Assembly (NCBI RefSeq): GCF_000182925.2
Contig: NC_026505.1
Coordinates: 1-64,000, forward strand
Length of the DNA: 64,000 bases
DNA from: Neurospora crassa OR74A
Lineage: Eukaryota; Ascomycota; Sordariomycetes; Sordariales; Sordariaceae
Direction of reading: 5' to 3'
Shown piece by piece: positions 22,473-34,406 of the stretch (the first letter of the stretch is position 1; each line of letters starts with the position of its first letter). The translations under genes and the position numbers were made by a program. A model generated the notes under the pieces. It made no database searches, was not told the DNA's origin, and was given only the letters and a program-made list of their open reading frames with translations.

Positions 22473-24453
22473 AGCCGTTTCCTGTGGTGTTCGTGGCAGC
22501 AGATAGATATATTCGTGGGTATTGCAACGTGAAGAATGTCCGGACAGAAGTAGTGGGTAGTGTATCTTTCTTTCTAGGCTTCGTCACACTCGACCAGAAT
22601 TGGATCATGTTTGTTTTTGCATCTTCGGGGGCAAGGCCGGATCGGGTGGTCGAAACGGATACACATGATGCCAGGTGTTGACGTGTTGGTAGGAGGAAAA
22701 CTATATTAACTGATAGTATATCGAACCACGTAGCTTGACCGTGCCGATGCCTGTGTGGCGGTACGATGATCTTTGTAAATTTGGTTGTAGGCAATGTGGC
22801 GAGTTATAGAAAGAGAAGAGAAACCTTGTTCTGGATTTCTGCTGTCTGGCTAGGTAGGATGGCCTGATTTGCGATACCTGCCTATCCTTTCCAGTGTCGC
22901 AGTCCACGACATGAATGTCTAAATTTGCCGGGTTGTTCTTGACACAAGGGATATGGAAACGTGGCAAGAGTAAAGAAGTTGGTTTAGATCGAAATCAAAA
23001 GAAGGATAGGAAGGAACAAGTTGCAGGCATGAAGACCCTTTTCTAGACATTGTGTACGTGTGCAGCCTTACGAAACCAGTTGAGCATCACCTCGGTGAAG
23101 AATATCATGTCTGTCCTCGACCAATCAAACTCGTGGTAGCCACTGCAATGCTTCGTCTCCGTTCACTCCAGTCACTCCGATGTCAACCCCGGTCCTTCAG
23201 TTGATTGAGACCATGCGCAATGTGCACGTCAATGGCTACCGAGATGGCCGCGCAGAAGCCCGTCATCATGGTACTAGGTCCTTCCGGTGTTCGTATTCCC
23301 CCGACAGGTTTGTCGGGGCCCAGATGTCTGCCAATGCGGTCTTTCGTTCATTATCCAACTTCGAAAGCGCGTTCCCACCCCTGTGCCGAATTGTGGCGGC
23401 TACACTCAACCGGGATCTTGACTGGCTCCTTCCTGAATCTGACATCTTGACAATATTGATCGGCTTTCTTTGCAAGTTCGCATTTGATGAAGAAAGGCCG
23501 GCACTTTCCCTCGCAGTGGTTCGGTTTCTAGCAAGCGTACTCTGCGTTCATGTACTTATTGCGCATGGTTAAGTACGAGCGACAGTGTTTCCCAAGTTGC
23601 TCAGTAGGTTGATAATGGCGGCGGCAGTCGCGATGATGGTTGTCACTTGTCGAAGTGGATTCATCTCCGGCAATGTTATTTCGTGCGAAACCAACCATAT
23701 CGCACATCTGATGTTCCGGCCGAATCGACATATCGTTCTTCTTCTAATTCCCACATTTCGTCTCTCGGTTGGTACTTCCATCGGTTAGCAGATGGTTGCG
23801 GATCGGCTGGCAACGGCATTGTATGCTTGTGGTGTGTTGCATGACAGATTTTCTGTCCGAAGGCCGCATTATGCCGAGATGTCAAGTGGACGGGTAACAG
23901 GACGACAAAACAAAATGTGGAAAACATGAGATGAATCCCCTTCTTTCTGTTTCGTGTTTTAGCTTTGAATGTCTCCGCCCTCCATCGCCCTTGGAAAGAT
24001 GGCATGAAACCATCATATGGGAGTCACAGTGCCCCGAACACACATGTGTCTGGCCATGTCTGGCTTCTGAGATAGCTTAAATGAATACCCCGAGTCCTTG
24101 TGACTGTGAAAAGGCACAAGCTATTGTTGCTAACACGGTACAAAGTATCGAAGACATACTACTCTTCCAGCTGAATGCCCTGAAAACGAGGACTGGTAAA
24201 AAAAAGGGTGGATGACAAAGAGAGAGAGAGAGAGGGGAGGAGCTCTAAAGTGGACATTATCATATCGTACAATAGGCAAGGTATAGAAATCCACTCGTAG
24301 ATGTGCTGCAAACGTAAATCTGGCAAATAAACCGGAATCGCTGGTTTGTATTACTTTCCATCAAAGATCTTGTTGGTCCACGGATGACGAAAAAGGTCTT
24401 GTACATTTTGTGCAAGTTGCGGGAGCCTTTGCACCCAACAGATATGACTCCTG
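22473..24453. other. Intergenic ~2 kb, no confident gene
   Basis: No recognised gene. A 130-codon plus frame at 23180-23572 and a short segment near 23231-23310 (ATEMAAQKPVIMVLGPSG) have coding-like composition, but no extendable model or known family. A (GA)n run lies at 24219-24234. The right end is the 3' flank of the amino-acid permease gene. Confidence 0.5.
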
Positions 24454-26470
24454 TCAAAGACCGTTGCTCGCACACGAAAACACGCTCCTGACGGATCCTG
24501 TATCATACGCTTCCAAAATACCCAGCACACTCGCATAGCTCCCAAAGGAAAGAAAGAGGAAGCCAACGAGTATGATGATGATGTTGGTCCCATCCAACAG
24601 GATGGTGCCGATGCCTCTCTTTCTCGTAATGCCGGCTCTCGCATCGGCTTTGCGCATTCGGAAGTAGGCAACACCCCAGAAGATGAAGCCGAAGAAGCTG
24701 TCGAAGAGTGATGACATGAGGGAAAGGACTGGTGTTGGGATTAGTTGGGTGTGCATTGGTTTAGGGTATGGTGTCAAGAGACTCACGGGATGAGAAGAAT
24801 GGAATAACTTCCGCAATGATCCAAGCGCAAATCCATGTTGTCACTGTGATTGGTGTCAGCACGGGATGAGAGCGAAATTGCTCGGAAGTGAGTGGGTGAC
24901 TCACGAAGAATACCCGCCCAGGTTGACCATCCGGTAAGCGTATGCTCGGTCATGTGTTGCGAGTTTTTGAAGATGCGGAAGAAGATGAATCGCGTCGAAA
25001 CCGAAGCGTACAAGACGCCCAGGAAAATGATAGTCGGGATCATGAATGAAAAGGAAATCTTTTTGTAGGTTTCTTGGAGTGAACCGAATGCAGGTGCAGT
25101 CATGTACTGGTTTCCGGTGTACCCGTAAATAACTCCCCCGACAACACTGAACAGAATAAACTCGGCAATGGCACAAGCCCATAAGGCTTTCGGGAAGTCC
25201 CTGGATGATCGTTAGTCACATAATGGGTGGAGCTATGAGAAGTGGCGGCACTCACTTTGGCTCTCTCATTTCTGCGATGAAGCTGGGGAGCGTGATTTGC
25301 CCGATAAAGGTATAGGATATGTTGAGAAAGGCATTGAAACAGGCAATGTAGGACGCTGACTTGACCGGAAGTGCGGTTACGATGGGGTTCCCTCCGACCG
25401 ATGCCACTCCGGAGTCTGACGTGAATGATGGGCGGGGATCATATCCGGCTGGGTGTTTCTGTGCGCCCGAAAAGGCGGCAGCAAGGACGACCGAGATAAA
25501 AGTAAAGAGAGCAGAAAACACGCCAAGCTTGGACAAGGTATTGAACGTCCGTGGAAGCGAGCAGAGCCAGCAGACGAGCGCAATGATAATGCCAAAGCTG
25601 ACGGTCCGACACGCGATACCCGGGTGTGTGCCGGTCATGGTATTGAGATACTCGGCGCCCACGACGACATGCAAGCCTTGGATGAACTTTTGGCTGTTAG
25701 TTTGCAGTCCGTGTGGTGCATCGGTAGCCGGCTTACTGTGTTGTTGAGCAAGAACATGACGGCAGTGGCCCACCAAGCCCAATTTTTGTTCCAGAAGAGC
25801 ATTTGGCCGATATCACAGACATCCCGGACTTCGGGGTGCCGTAGACAAAACTCCCACAGGACCAGTGAGCTATTGATGGGTCAGGACGTGCAGACAGAAG
25901 TGGCAAGGAATCGTGACGAGGGCTTACGTGTAAAGTACGACCAAACAAACGACCAACGTCAAGATTAGCCTGTAAATTGTGAGCGGCTGCATCTCTGGGT
26001 GCTGGATTGCCTATTTCGGGGTCTCAACTCACCCGGGAACAAGACCCAAAACGCTGTATGACCAGGGAAAGCTCATAATGGCCAAACATATGTATTCAGA
26101 AAAGAGCAGGGCGGCAGTCTAGGGTATGACGGTCAGTTTATAGGTCGAGAAGGTTGCGCTGGGTGCTTGGGTCGATGCTACGGACCTTTTGCCAGCTGCA
26201 TGTGCGGTACTGGATAGCATTCCCCTTTTCGAGTTCGCGCTGGCGTTCTGGCGAAGCAATGCTGTCGTCGCTGTCCGAACTCGCGGTGGCGACACTTTGT
26301 AGGACTGGGCCTATGCGAGGACCGACGGCGGTGGTATCGTCAAGCTTGGTCCAGGACCAGAGGCTGCTGGGTCGAACATCCTCCTTACAGGCTGTACTCG
26401 CAGTGGCATCGTCGATTCGAGACTTTTCTCTCCCATTATCCCGAGGCGGATCTGGCGTGGGAGCCGGCAT
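24454..26470 (-). CDS. AAAP-family amino-acid permease (MTR-like)
   Basis: A 534-aa polytopic membrane protein assembled from eight exons: 26186-26470, 26033-26118, 25928-25969, 25737-25869, 25256-25686, 24905-25200, 24787-24843 and 24454-24728. The seven GT-AG introns are 50-67 nt, and the exons sum to 1605 nt. The N-terminal ~90 residues are polar and presumably cytoplasmic. After them come about eleven hydrophobic segments, with family-typical stretches such as NNTFIQGLHVVVGAEYLNT, SYTFIGQITLPSFIAEM and EPKDFPKALWACAIAEF. This pattern fits Aa_trans (AAAP) transporters such as the Neurospora neutral amino-acid permease MTR, which import amino acids by proton symport at the plasma membrane. 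The substrate range cannot be read from sequence. The exon-1 donor (gtccgt) is weak and is the least certain junction. Confidence 0.9.
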
Positions 26471-28072
26471 GGCTTAGGTGGAGGTATATCGCAAGCAAAC
26501 TTGTCGAGATGAATAAGCGAATGTGGTGTGGATGAGACAGTCCGTCCAAAGTCTAAACAATATTTGTCGTAGATACAGAGTTGGATGCTACTGCTTGGAT
26601 GGGAACATGTTTGATGGCAAGGAACAAGAGGCGGATAAAGGTCAAAATTTGTAGGAAGCGGTTCAAGGATGCTGAGATAACGGTTAGTTACATTTCGGCC
26701 AGAAACAGGTGAATGGAAGGAACCCGATGGAGGGGAATGCATGAAGATCCAAGGCACGAGGATGCAGGGATTGGGGACGAGATTCGCCATTCAGAACATG
26801 GACATGTTGAGTTGCCATTTAGTGCACCCACCCGCTGTTTCTCAGTTTTCACACCTATCGACACATGAGGGGGTTTCTCGATCATGTTTTTCCCTTGGCT
26901 TGTCCTGTCCTGCTTACTGTACTGTCCAAATGCACTGGACGTTAGGTAATCAAGGTATATTGAGCACGCCATCCTTCCTAGTTCGCATCCGGCGGAAGGT
27001 GCCAGCGTTCTGATTTTGTTGGAATATTGTTGCCCTATCGTTTTCGTGACTTCCTCCTTGTCCGAGGAGCACGACAGCATCTGGCTCACTGCAGGCCATG
27101 GGGCAGCTTCAAAGCGAACAAGTGCCGTCAATGTGGACGCCGCCTATTTTGCGCGCCGGGTCGATCCGTCATCTCTTTTGGCCAAGAGGTAAGCTGCAGT
27201 ACCAGCACAGGGAAGCCGACAAAAGGCTCGTTTGTCCGAAAACATCAAAGTTGACATGCACGCGTTCCCTTGGCTCAATGACGCAATCACACCCAGGCCA
27301 GCATGTGACATCACAAATTCGCAGCATTACAGATTTCCATTCACAATGCCCGCCCGCGTTGGAAGATGAACAAATATGGCACTTGGTTTGAGCTTGGGAA
27401 AACGGTAGCGATAAGGCTGTATTATTCCATCGGCCTGTGTCACTTGTAAATGCTTTTTGGGTGGTAGGTAGCTGAGTGTCACAACATGTGTTCGTGTTAA
27501 GCTTCGTTGATCAAACCTGCTTTTGGAAGTCCGGCTGACGAAGGGCTTCCTTGCCAGGCCGAATCCAAGTGGAGAAGGCAACACTCCCGTCCGCAGCGGC
27601 ACAGGCACAAGTGGGGTTGCGCGGGTATGGGGGTGGCTGTATATGTGGCTAGAGCTGTGGCTGAACTGTGGTGCAAGCGGAGCAGGGGCAATGACGTGCT
27701 GCCGTGCGTGTTTTATCTTATCACAGACTGGCTGTTCAAGTAGCACAAGTGAGTGCACGTGACAGCGCGCTTCTGTCGCGCCGCCACACCGTGCTTCTCA
27801 ACTTTCCCTTCCATGGTGCAATCAATCAATCCCTCTCAACAACCTTGACGGCAAACCAGCAAGCCACGGTCTCGATTGAGCAAAAAGTCAACCCTGAAAT
27901 GTTTGCGCGGCAAGGGTGGAAATTGCCCAGACCGCTCGCACAACTTTGGCCTGTCCGGACACAGTGTGCTCGAATCGGATGCGAGTGATAGGGTGACAGC
28001 ATCCGCGCATAGGTGCATCCGTTGGCAACCTACACACATTAGCGTCGACCCTTGGGCCACTGAAACGTCACC
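26471..28072. other. Divergent intergenic region, no gene seen
   Basis: A 1.6-kb region between the divergently transcribed permease (-) and the BRCT-protein gene (+), so it should hold both promoters. Frames of 140-160 codons occur on both strands (for example 26311-26790 and 27327-27758, minus), but they lack motifs and overlap each other. There are no obvious repeats. Confidence 0.6.
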
Positions 28073-31000
28073 ATGTCCGACGCGCTCAAGGACATCCGCG
28101 ACGACCCCAACGCGACCAGATCCCTCGACACCCAAGCTGTCTTTGATGATTACATGAAAACCTACGGCGCCGGCCAGGTATGTTCTCAGCCACTTCTCGC
28201 TTTGGCGACCTGCTAACTTTCTCAGACAAGCAACATCCGCCCGCCGGCAACAATCTCGCACTCGTCATCGTCCTCCAAAACATCCTCGGCGCCATCTCTC
28301 ACGATGAACAAACCACCGAGAAAACAAAGAGATGAGGATCTGTTACCTCCCCTGACACAGTCGGAGGAGGACCGCATACGCAACTCTCGCCCGGCCGACG
28401 ACCTCACCGAGAACAAGCCGCTCGACATGGAGGCGTACCGCGCGTGGAAGGCCCGACAGGCCGCAGAACGCAAACGAGAACGAGAAGAGGCCAAGAAGCC
28501 AAAGGTCTCCTGGTTCAAGCCCTCGCAACTCTTGGTCATGGCCGCTCAGTGGGAGCAGGAGGAAAAGGAAAGACAAAAGAAAAAGAAGGAAGAGCAGGAG
28601 AAGCGGGAAGCCGAAGAAAAAGCGCGCCAAGAAGCCCAAGAAAACCTCGAGAGGGAGGAAAAGATGCGAGCCCAAGAGACTGACAGAGCAGAGGAGCAGA
28701 AGCAGGCCGAAACTCAACCTTCGGCTCATTCCAACGACACAACTCAGTCGAACGGCGGAAGGAGCTACGACAGGTATGCTGCTTCAGCGTCACAGGCAAA
28801 AACCAGAGGTACTCTTCGAAGCTCGCCAAAGCTTGGCCCAAGCAGCCCTTCTCTGGAGCCAGCCTCTGTTACGACAGCCGTTCCCGAGCCGCGAGCATCG
28901 CGACTTCTCGACACTCCGGCCACCAACAAAACCACCTCGACGACGACACAGGATGGGTCAGGTCGCGTTGACTTTGGCAGCATCGCGCGCCTGCGGAACA
29001 TGCACTCGCAGAAACAACAGGCCTCGCCTGCCCAGCAGGTGCCCGAGACTCCCGTCTCAGACAACAATCCGTTCCGCCAAAGCAAATCCCAACTACTTGG
29101 TCCTTCGCAGCTATTTGGAGCTACCCAGTTTTCTTCTGCCACAAAAGCCCTCGCCAGTCCGACCTCTTCGCGCCCTTCCCCCTCAGATTTCATGCATCAC
29201 ACAGCATCACCGAATCTGGCTGTGTCGTCGCCACTGCGAGCCCGGGGTCTGCGTTCATCGCCATCGCGTAATGTACCATCAAGTCCAGCTGTCTTACCCG
29301 ATGCACCTCCGCCGGGGGCAACGCAGCGAAAGCTGACGAGCTCTCATGCTGGTGCCTCGGAAGACGACATGGTGATTCCGGAATCGCCGCAAACAAAGCC
29401 GCTCAAGAAGAAGAAGAAGAAGGCTGAGCAACGCCCCTTTGCCAGCTACGAACCAATGGAGAAATCGCAGGAGCGGTGGTCGAGTCCGATAGCGGGATCA
29501 GACCCCCCAGGCCCTCCGGACGATGAAGATACAGAAACATCCATGGTCAGGCGCAGAAGGGCAAAGTTGAAGAAGAAGGCTGCCCTGGAACAGCTGACTG
29601 AGATCCGGTTTCCGCTGGTAGCCAAGTCGGATGATGTTGAGATCCCATCATCCCACAAGAACAGGCGTGGCAAAGCGAAACGAGCGACGCAAGAGCCGGA
29701 GCATGGGGATGAGGAACCAGCAATACCAAATACTGTAGAAGATTCTCAGGAACAGGGGGCCAAGCCTCCTGCGGCGCATGCTGTAGATGACGAGTCTACA
29801 CAGTCTGGGCCAGATGATGATCGGGCACAGAAGCCAGACGCCGTCTTCAAGAGTCCACGACCGAGCCAGCGTCCAGCACCCAGACCTCCTTCGCCAGTTC
29901 ACAAGGAACCGGTACCTGACACGTCCGGTGCGGATGCGCATCCAACAGCGAGTCCAAATGAGAATATACTTGCTGATAAATCCGCGCATGAACTGCCTTC
30001 GTCTTCTCAACTCCCGGCCTTACCAGCACCCTCCCGTGATATTCCATCTTCATCGCCGCCGGTGTTCGAAAGAAGAAGTAGAAAGAAGAGAGTCTCTTCC
30101 GGTGCAGATCAGGCAGCAAAGATACCGACGTCGGGAACGGCGAGAACAACCAAGGCAAGCGTGTCGTCGTCTGCCGTTGATGCTGCTATTCAGACAACCT
30201 CGGATCTTTCAAATCTGTCTTCCACACCCGTCGTTCCGTCAACTGCTGTACCGGCAAGAGATGCTTCTACCAGTTTCACCAGGCCTGACGTTGGTAGCTC
30301 GTCCCCGGCGCCTGTAAATAATAGCCTTAGGCGTGACGCTGCTGGGCGCCTCCCCAAACCCCTGAAGACCAGTTCGACAGAGAGCCTGCGCCATTCGGCA
30401 CGTGTCGAGAGGCGGCTGTCCAGTTCTGCCGATGAACTATCCGTCTCTGGAGCCACAATACCCACGTTCGACCACAGTGTTCGCATGTCTCGCAGTTCCC
30501 TGCTCAAACCCAGCAGAACATCGTCCATGACCACTGCCTCTCAGCGTGGGTCAAAGATCTTTGAAGGCATGGCGTTTGCAATATCTTTCCAGTCAAAGCG
30601 CACAGGCGAAAGTACGGACCAGTACAATGCACGCATGGAAACTGCAACCAGCATCGAAAAACGCATCAAGCAAGCAGGCGGCCGCATTCTCGACAATGGT
30701 TTCGACGAGTTGTTCGAACCCATCCCTATCCAACCTGCCACCTCTGCCTCCAAGAACGAAGGCCACACCTCATCACCGCCATCGGACGTCGACCTACCTC
30801 TCAACAGCACCGGCCGAGACACCGGCTTCACGGCCCTCATCGCCGACGGCCACTCCCGCAAAGTCAAGTACATGCAGGCCCTTGGTCTCGGACTTCCTAT
30901 CCTCGCTTCCCGCTGGGTTATTACATGCCTTTCTTCCAACTCGATAGTCGACTGGTCGCCCTACCTTCTTGCTGCCGGACAGTCCGCGTTCCTAGGAGAT

Positions 31001-31603
31001 GCCATTCTCTCCCGGAACCTACAGCCCTATGATGCTAGGACGGCAAAGCTCGTGGAGACGGTGGCGAGAAGGGGACGGTGGCTGGGCGGGAGTAGGATAC
31101 TTCTTGTCATGAGCACGAGTGGGGATAAGAAAGGAAGGAAAACCCAAAAAGAGAAGGAAAAGGAGAAGCAAGAGGAAGGGAGGAAGATGGCGTATGTTTT
31201 CTTGGCCAGAGTACTGGGGGCGGAATTGAGGCGGGTGGGCAGTTTGGATGACGCAAAGAGGGAGTTGGAAAGGGCGGAGGAGGAGGCGGAAGGCGGTAAG
31301 GGGAAACCATATGATTGGGTTTATGTGGATGGGAAGACGGATGGGGCTGAGTTGTTCGCAAGTCCGAATATCCTAGGGGTGGGTGAAAGTGATGCCGGTA
31401 GTGCTAGTGCCAGCGCCGGTGGTGGCGGGAAGAGTACAAAGAGCAAAAAGAGGAAGAGGCAGAGCGTGGGGTACGTCTATGAGCCAACCGAGGCGGAGAA
31501 GCAGCCGCCATCGAAGAGGGTCAGGACGTTGAGTGATGAGTTGGTTATTCAGAGTTTGATTTTGGGGAGGTTGATCAATGAGGAGGAGTTTGGGAGTATC
31601 TGA
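28073..31603 (+). CDS. Tandem-BRCT DNA-damage checkpoint adaptor, Rad9/Crb2/53BP1-like
   Basis: A 1160-aa protein from two exons, 28073-28177 and 28226-31603, with a 48-nt intron (branch tgctaac, acceptor tttctcag). The long downstream frame begins at 28304, but the upstream exon (start MSDALKDIRDD) splices in frame. Residues about 106-205 form a charged coiled-coil-like region rich in E, K and R. Residues about 205-800 are disordered and Ser/Pro-rich, with SQ/TQ and SP/TP sites suited to checkpoint-kinase phosphorylation. The C-terminus (about 809-1090) resembles a BRCT pair, with FEGMAFAISF, LGLPILASRWVITCL and DWSPYLLAAGQS echoing the YLLPAG signature of Rad9/Crb2/53BP1. It ends with a basic KKRKR nuclear-type signal. 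I infer a nuclear mediator linking damage-modified chromatin to effector kinases. A Tudor domain was not recognised, so another BRCT protein remains possible. Confidence 0.78.
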
Positions 31604-32991
31604 GGGGCGTCTTGGAAACTTGTTCTTCGCTATGAGTGGGCAAATGGGTTGGTTGGGATCAAAAGTTCGTAATACCCTCCTTGTTGCTTGATCATAGCTT
31701 TCAGTCATTTGCTTCCTTGGGTTTTGCCTTTGCGTACACGCTTGCCGTCATACTGTTGTTGGATGGGGATCATCATGGCCATGACAGAGTCAGATGGGCG
31801 TTGACAACAGTCAGAGGCACAAACCGTCATGGAAACCCAGCCAAATGCAGTCTCATATTGCAATCATAGTCATAGCGGGAGTTGCTTGCCGGAATTGGAG
31901 GTAGTTTCACAGAGCTTGCTTGTCGGATGAATATGTAATGACAGCCATCCATAAACCTATATGCTCGCTGAAGGAAAATATATCTGAAGTCGTTTACTCA
32001 TGCTTCTTTGACGACGAGACCGCGCGGGCAAACTCATTACTGCATATACGTTCTCATTCTGAAATATGCCTGCGCCCTGGCCGACACCAGTGTTTGGTCC
32101 TTGCGATGGCCGCAGGTTGTAGGGGTTGAAGCCTACTTGTCTTTTGCCGCGGTTGTGAAGATGACAGATGATGCCATGACTATTCCAGTGTATATAACAA
32201 CTGACCCAAGATGAATAACGCTTATCAAATGATGTATAGCGATGCCTCATGGCTCTTGCTTGATCCTCTTGGAACCAAGTTATCTGTATGAGATAATGCT
32301 TGAAGTTGGAACATATAACACGGCCTTGCGTCATGCGTGCACGCGGGAAAGGGTTACTACAGGAGAGAAGCGTGAGTGTCTAGGTGCTATAACAAAAGTG
32401 TGAAGTTGGTGATACTGGACGTGACCGTTTCTTGGTAATCCGATTTGGCTTGCTGACGTTGTCTTACTGGACGGAAAGATTTCAAATCCGGGTGATATAC
32501 GTGATGACGGTCGGCTTGTCTCGTGCAGATGCCACTACCACGGCGTGGACATTGGATGAGACTCATGGGTAGACCATCCAGACAAAAAGAACGTGCGCAT
32601 TGCAAAAGCTCGGAGCTATGGCTATGGATTGGCAGCTGCTCGGTATATCGGTAGCTACACTACGTAGCATAACAATAAGGGCCTTTCAGATCGCATGAAG
32701 CCTCTCCTAATATGATCCTTCTCGCTCCCAATTAGATTGTTAATACTTTCCTAATACCGTCGAACTGGCGTTATCCAAAACTGATGAACCGAAGCATGAA
32801 ATAACAGTTCGATTGACTAGTCTATAAACAGCTGCCTCATAATGAGACAACTAGACAAGAAAGACCTTGGATTGATAAGGAAAACATACCATTTTTACTT
32901 CCCGTGATTTTTTTTTCCCTACTCGCCCACCTCCGCATTAACCATTACCGCCCACCCCATCCACCTCCCGAAGACACTTGGAATCCAATTA
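31604..32991. other. Intergenic between convergent genes, no gene seen
   Basis: 1.4 kb between the 3' ends of the BRCT gene (+) and the secreted-protein gene (-). Composition is mixed, open frames are short and without motifs, and there is no repeat longer than a few units. Confidence 0.6.
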
Positions 32992-34406
32992 CTAACAAGA
33001 CTGGTCACACCTCCCAATATGATCCGACACCGGATTCAGACAGTTGCCACTACAGGCGCACAACAACTCAATCCTATTCCCCGACGTAGCCAGCGTATTG
33101 CAACTACCACCATCATTCCCTGCATTCGTCGTGTTTGACGACGACGACGACGACGACGCTGGCGCCTGTCTCGCTTGCATCATCTTTCCGGTGGTGCTAT
33201 CTTGATCCATGTTCTCATGAACGGCATGGTTCATATTCATATGCGTGCGCGAAGAGAGGATGCTGAAGAACCGGGAGAGCCCCGAGATGGACTTGCCGGA
33301 TGACAGTACGGGAGTGGGTGCGTCGTCGAAGTGCGGGTTCGGCGACATGGCGGAGTCTTTTGCCTTTTCCTTTTCCTTTGGGTTGGCGTTGGCGGGGAGG
33401 CAGACGTAGAGGGCTTGGATAGGGTCGGTCTTGGTTTTGCCGTTGGCGCAGTTACTCCTGGAGGCGGCGCAGTAGGCTTTGACTACATCTTCTTCTTTGA
33501 AGTCTAAGAAGGGGAGGAGATGTTAGTTGGGGTTGGAGTGTGAATTGTTAAATTGGACGTTGATAGCTGAAAGGAAGGGAAAAGAAGTGTAAGTGGGAGG
33601 GAGTAGGGTAGAGAAAGTTCTTGGCTGCTGTAGTAGTTGTCCGAAGATGAGATGCGGCGACGGCCTGGTAGGAAAAAAAGGAAGAAAAGTTAAAAAAAAA
33701 TTAAAGACGAAAATATAGAAAAAAAATATAAAGGGAAGGTGAAGATAGGGTAATTGGTTTATAAAAAGAGGATAACGAAATGGTAAAGAAAGGGCGAAGA
33801 GAAGGTGAAGAGAAGGTGAAGAGAAGGTAAAGAGAAGGTAAAGAGAAGGTAAAGAGAAGGTAAAGGGAAGGTAAAGAGAAGGTAAATAAGGAAAATAAAA
33901 GGGCGAAGAGAGGGTGAAGAGAGGGTGAAGAGAAGGTGAAGAGAAGGTAAAGAGAAGGTAAAGAGAAGGTAAATAAGGGAAATAAAAGGGTAAAGAGAGG
34001 GTAAAAAGAGGGCGTAGAAAGGATAAAGATAAGTAAAAGATAGGGTAAAGGAACTATAAAGAAGAATTAAGAAGCGGGTAAATAGAGATTTTAGAGGAGA
34101 GGAAGATAGTAAGGAAAGTCGGAAGAAGAAGAAGAAAAGAGAGCGAACGGAAAGTGGATTGAAAACAAAGTTGTATCGGGTTGAAGACGTACTTTGATGA
34201 TCCCTCAAGATATAACCGCAATAAGTAAACCCTTGCCCGCACAGCGCCTGGCCAGGAGGAGCCGGCGTGCTCGGAGTCCAAGTGCTTGGAGCGGTGCTCG
34301 ACGGCACCGCGGCTTGCCAGAACGTCGTGCCCGATCCTGCGGTGCTCTGGCCGAGCGCTAGGCAAAAGAAGCAGGCTGCAGAGCAGAAGGCGATGAAGGA
34401 CTTCAT
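32992..34406 (-). CDS. Secreted cysteine-rich protein, 241 aa
   Basis: The model has exon 1 at 34193-34406, a 689-nt intron (33504-34192; donor gtacgt, branch actaac, acceptor ttcttag) and exon 2 at 32992-33503. The exons sum to 726 nt. Residues 1-20 are a signal peptide (MKSFIAFCSAACFFCLALGQ). A Thr/Ser/Pro linker precedes ALCGQGFTYCGYIL. There are eleven cysteines after the signal, at 56, 63, 83, 90, 106, 206, 220, 222, 226, 237 and 241, in an N-terminal cluster and a C-terminal cluster (LLCACSGNCL...GRCDQSC). A low-complexity spacer with a Ser run encoded by repeated GAC/GTC triplets (about 33137-33160) separates them. The pattern fits small secreted fungal proteins with disulfides, possibly wall-associated or effector-like. 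I recognise no named family; the spacing does not look like CFEM. Confidence 0.75.
33783..34016 (+). repeat. 11-bp minisatellite inside an intron
   Basis: About 20 units of RAAGAGARGGT (aaagagaaggt / gaagagaaggt variants), interrupted twice by the 21-bp variant aaataaggaaaataaaagggc or a close relative. The array is purely purine on the plus strand, so it is polypyrimidine in the transcribed intron of the secreted-protein gene. Eleven is not a multiple of three, so the array could not be translated in one frame. Confidence 0.92.

Noticed and set aside
23180-23572. 130-codon plus-strand frame
   Set aside because: It has no recognisable domain and no extendable exon structure, and overlapping frames are equally long. 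It is noted in the gap entry but not called a gene.
24219-24234. (GA)n run as a possible CRISPR or regulatory array
   Set aside because: It is a plain dinucleotide microsatellite. No spaced repeats of CRISPR type occur anywhere in the window, and the genome is eukaryotic.
26311-26790. 159-codon minus-strand frame at the permease 5' end
   Set aside because: It overlaps permease exon 1 in another frame and has no motif.
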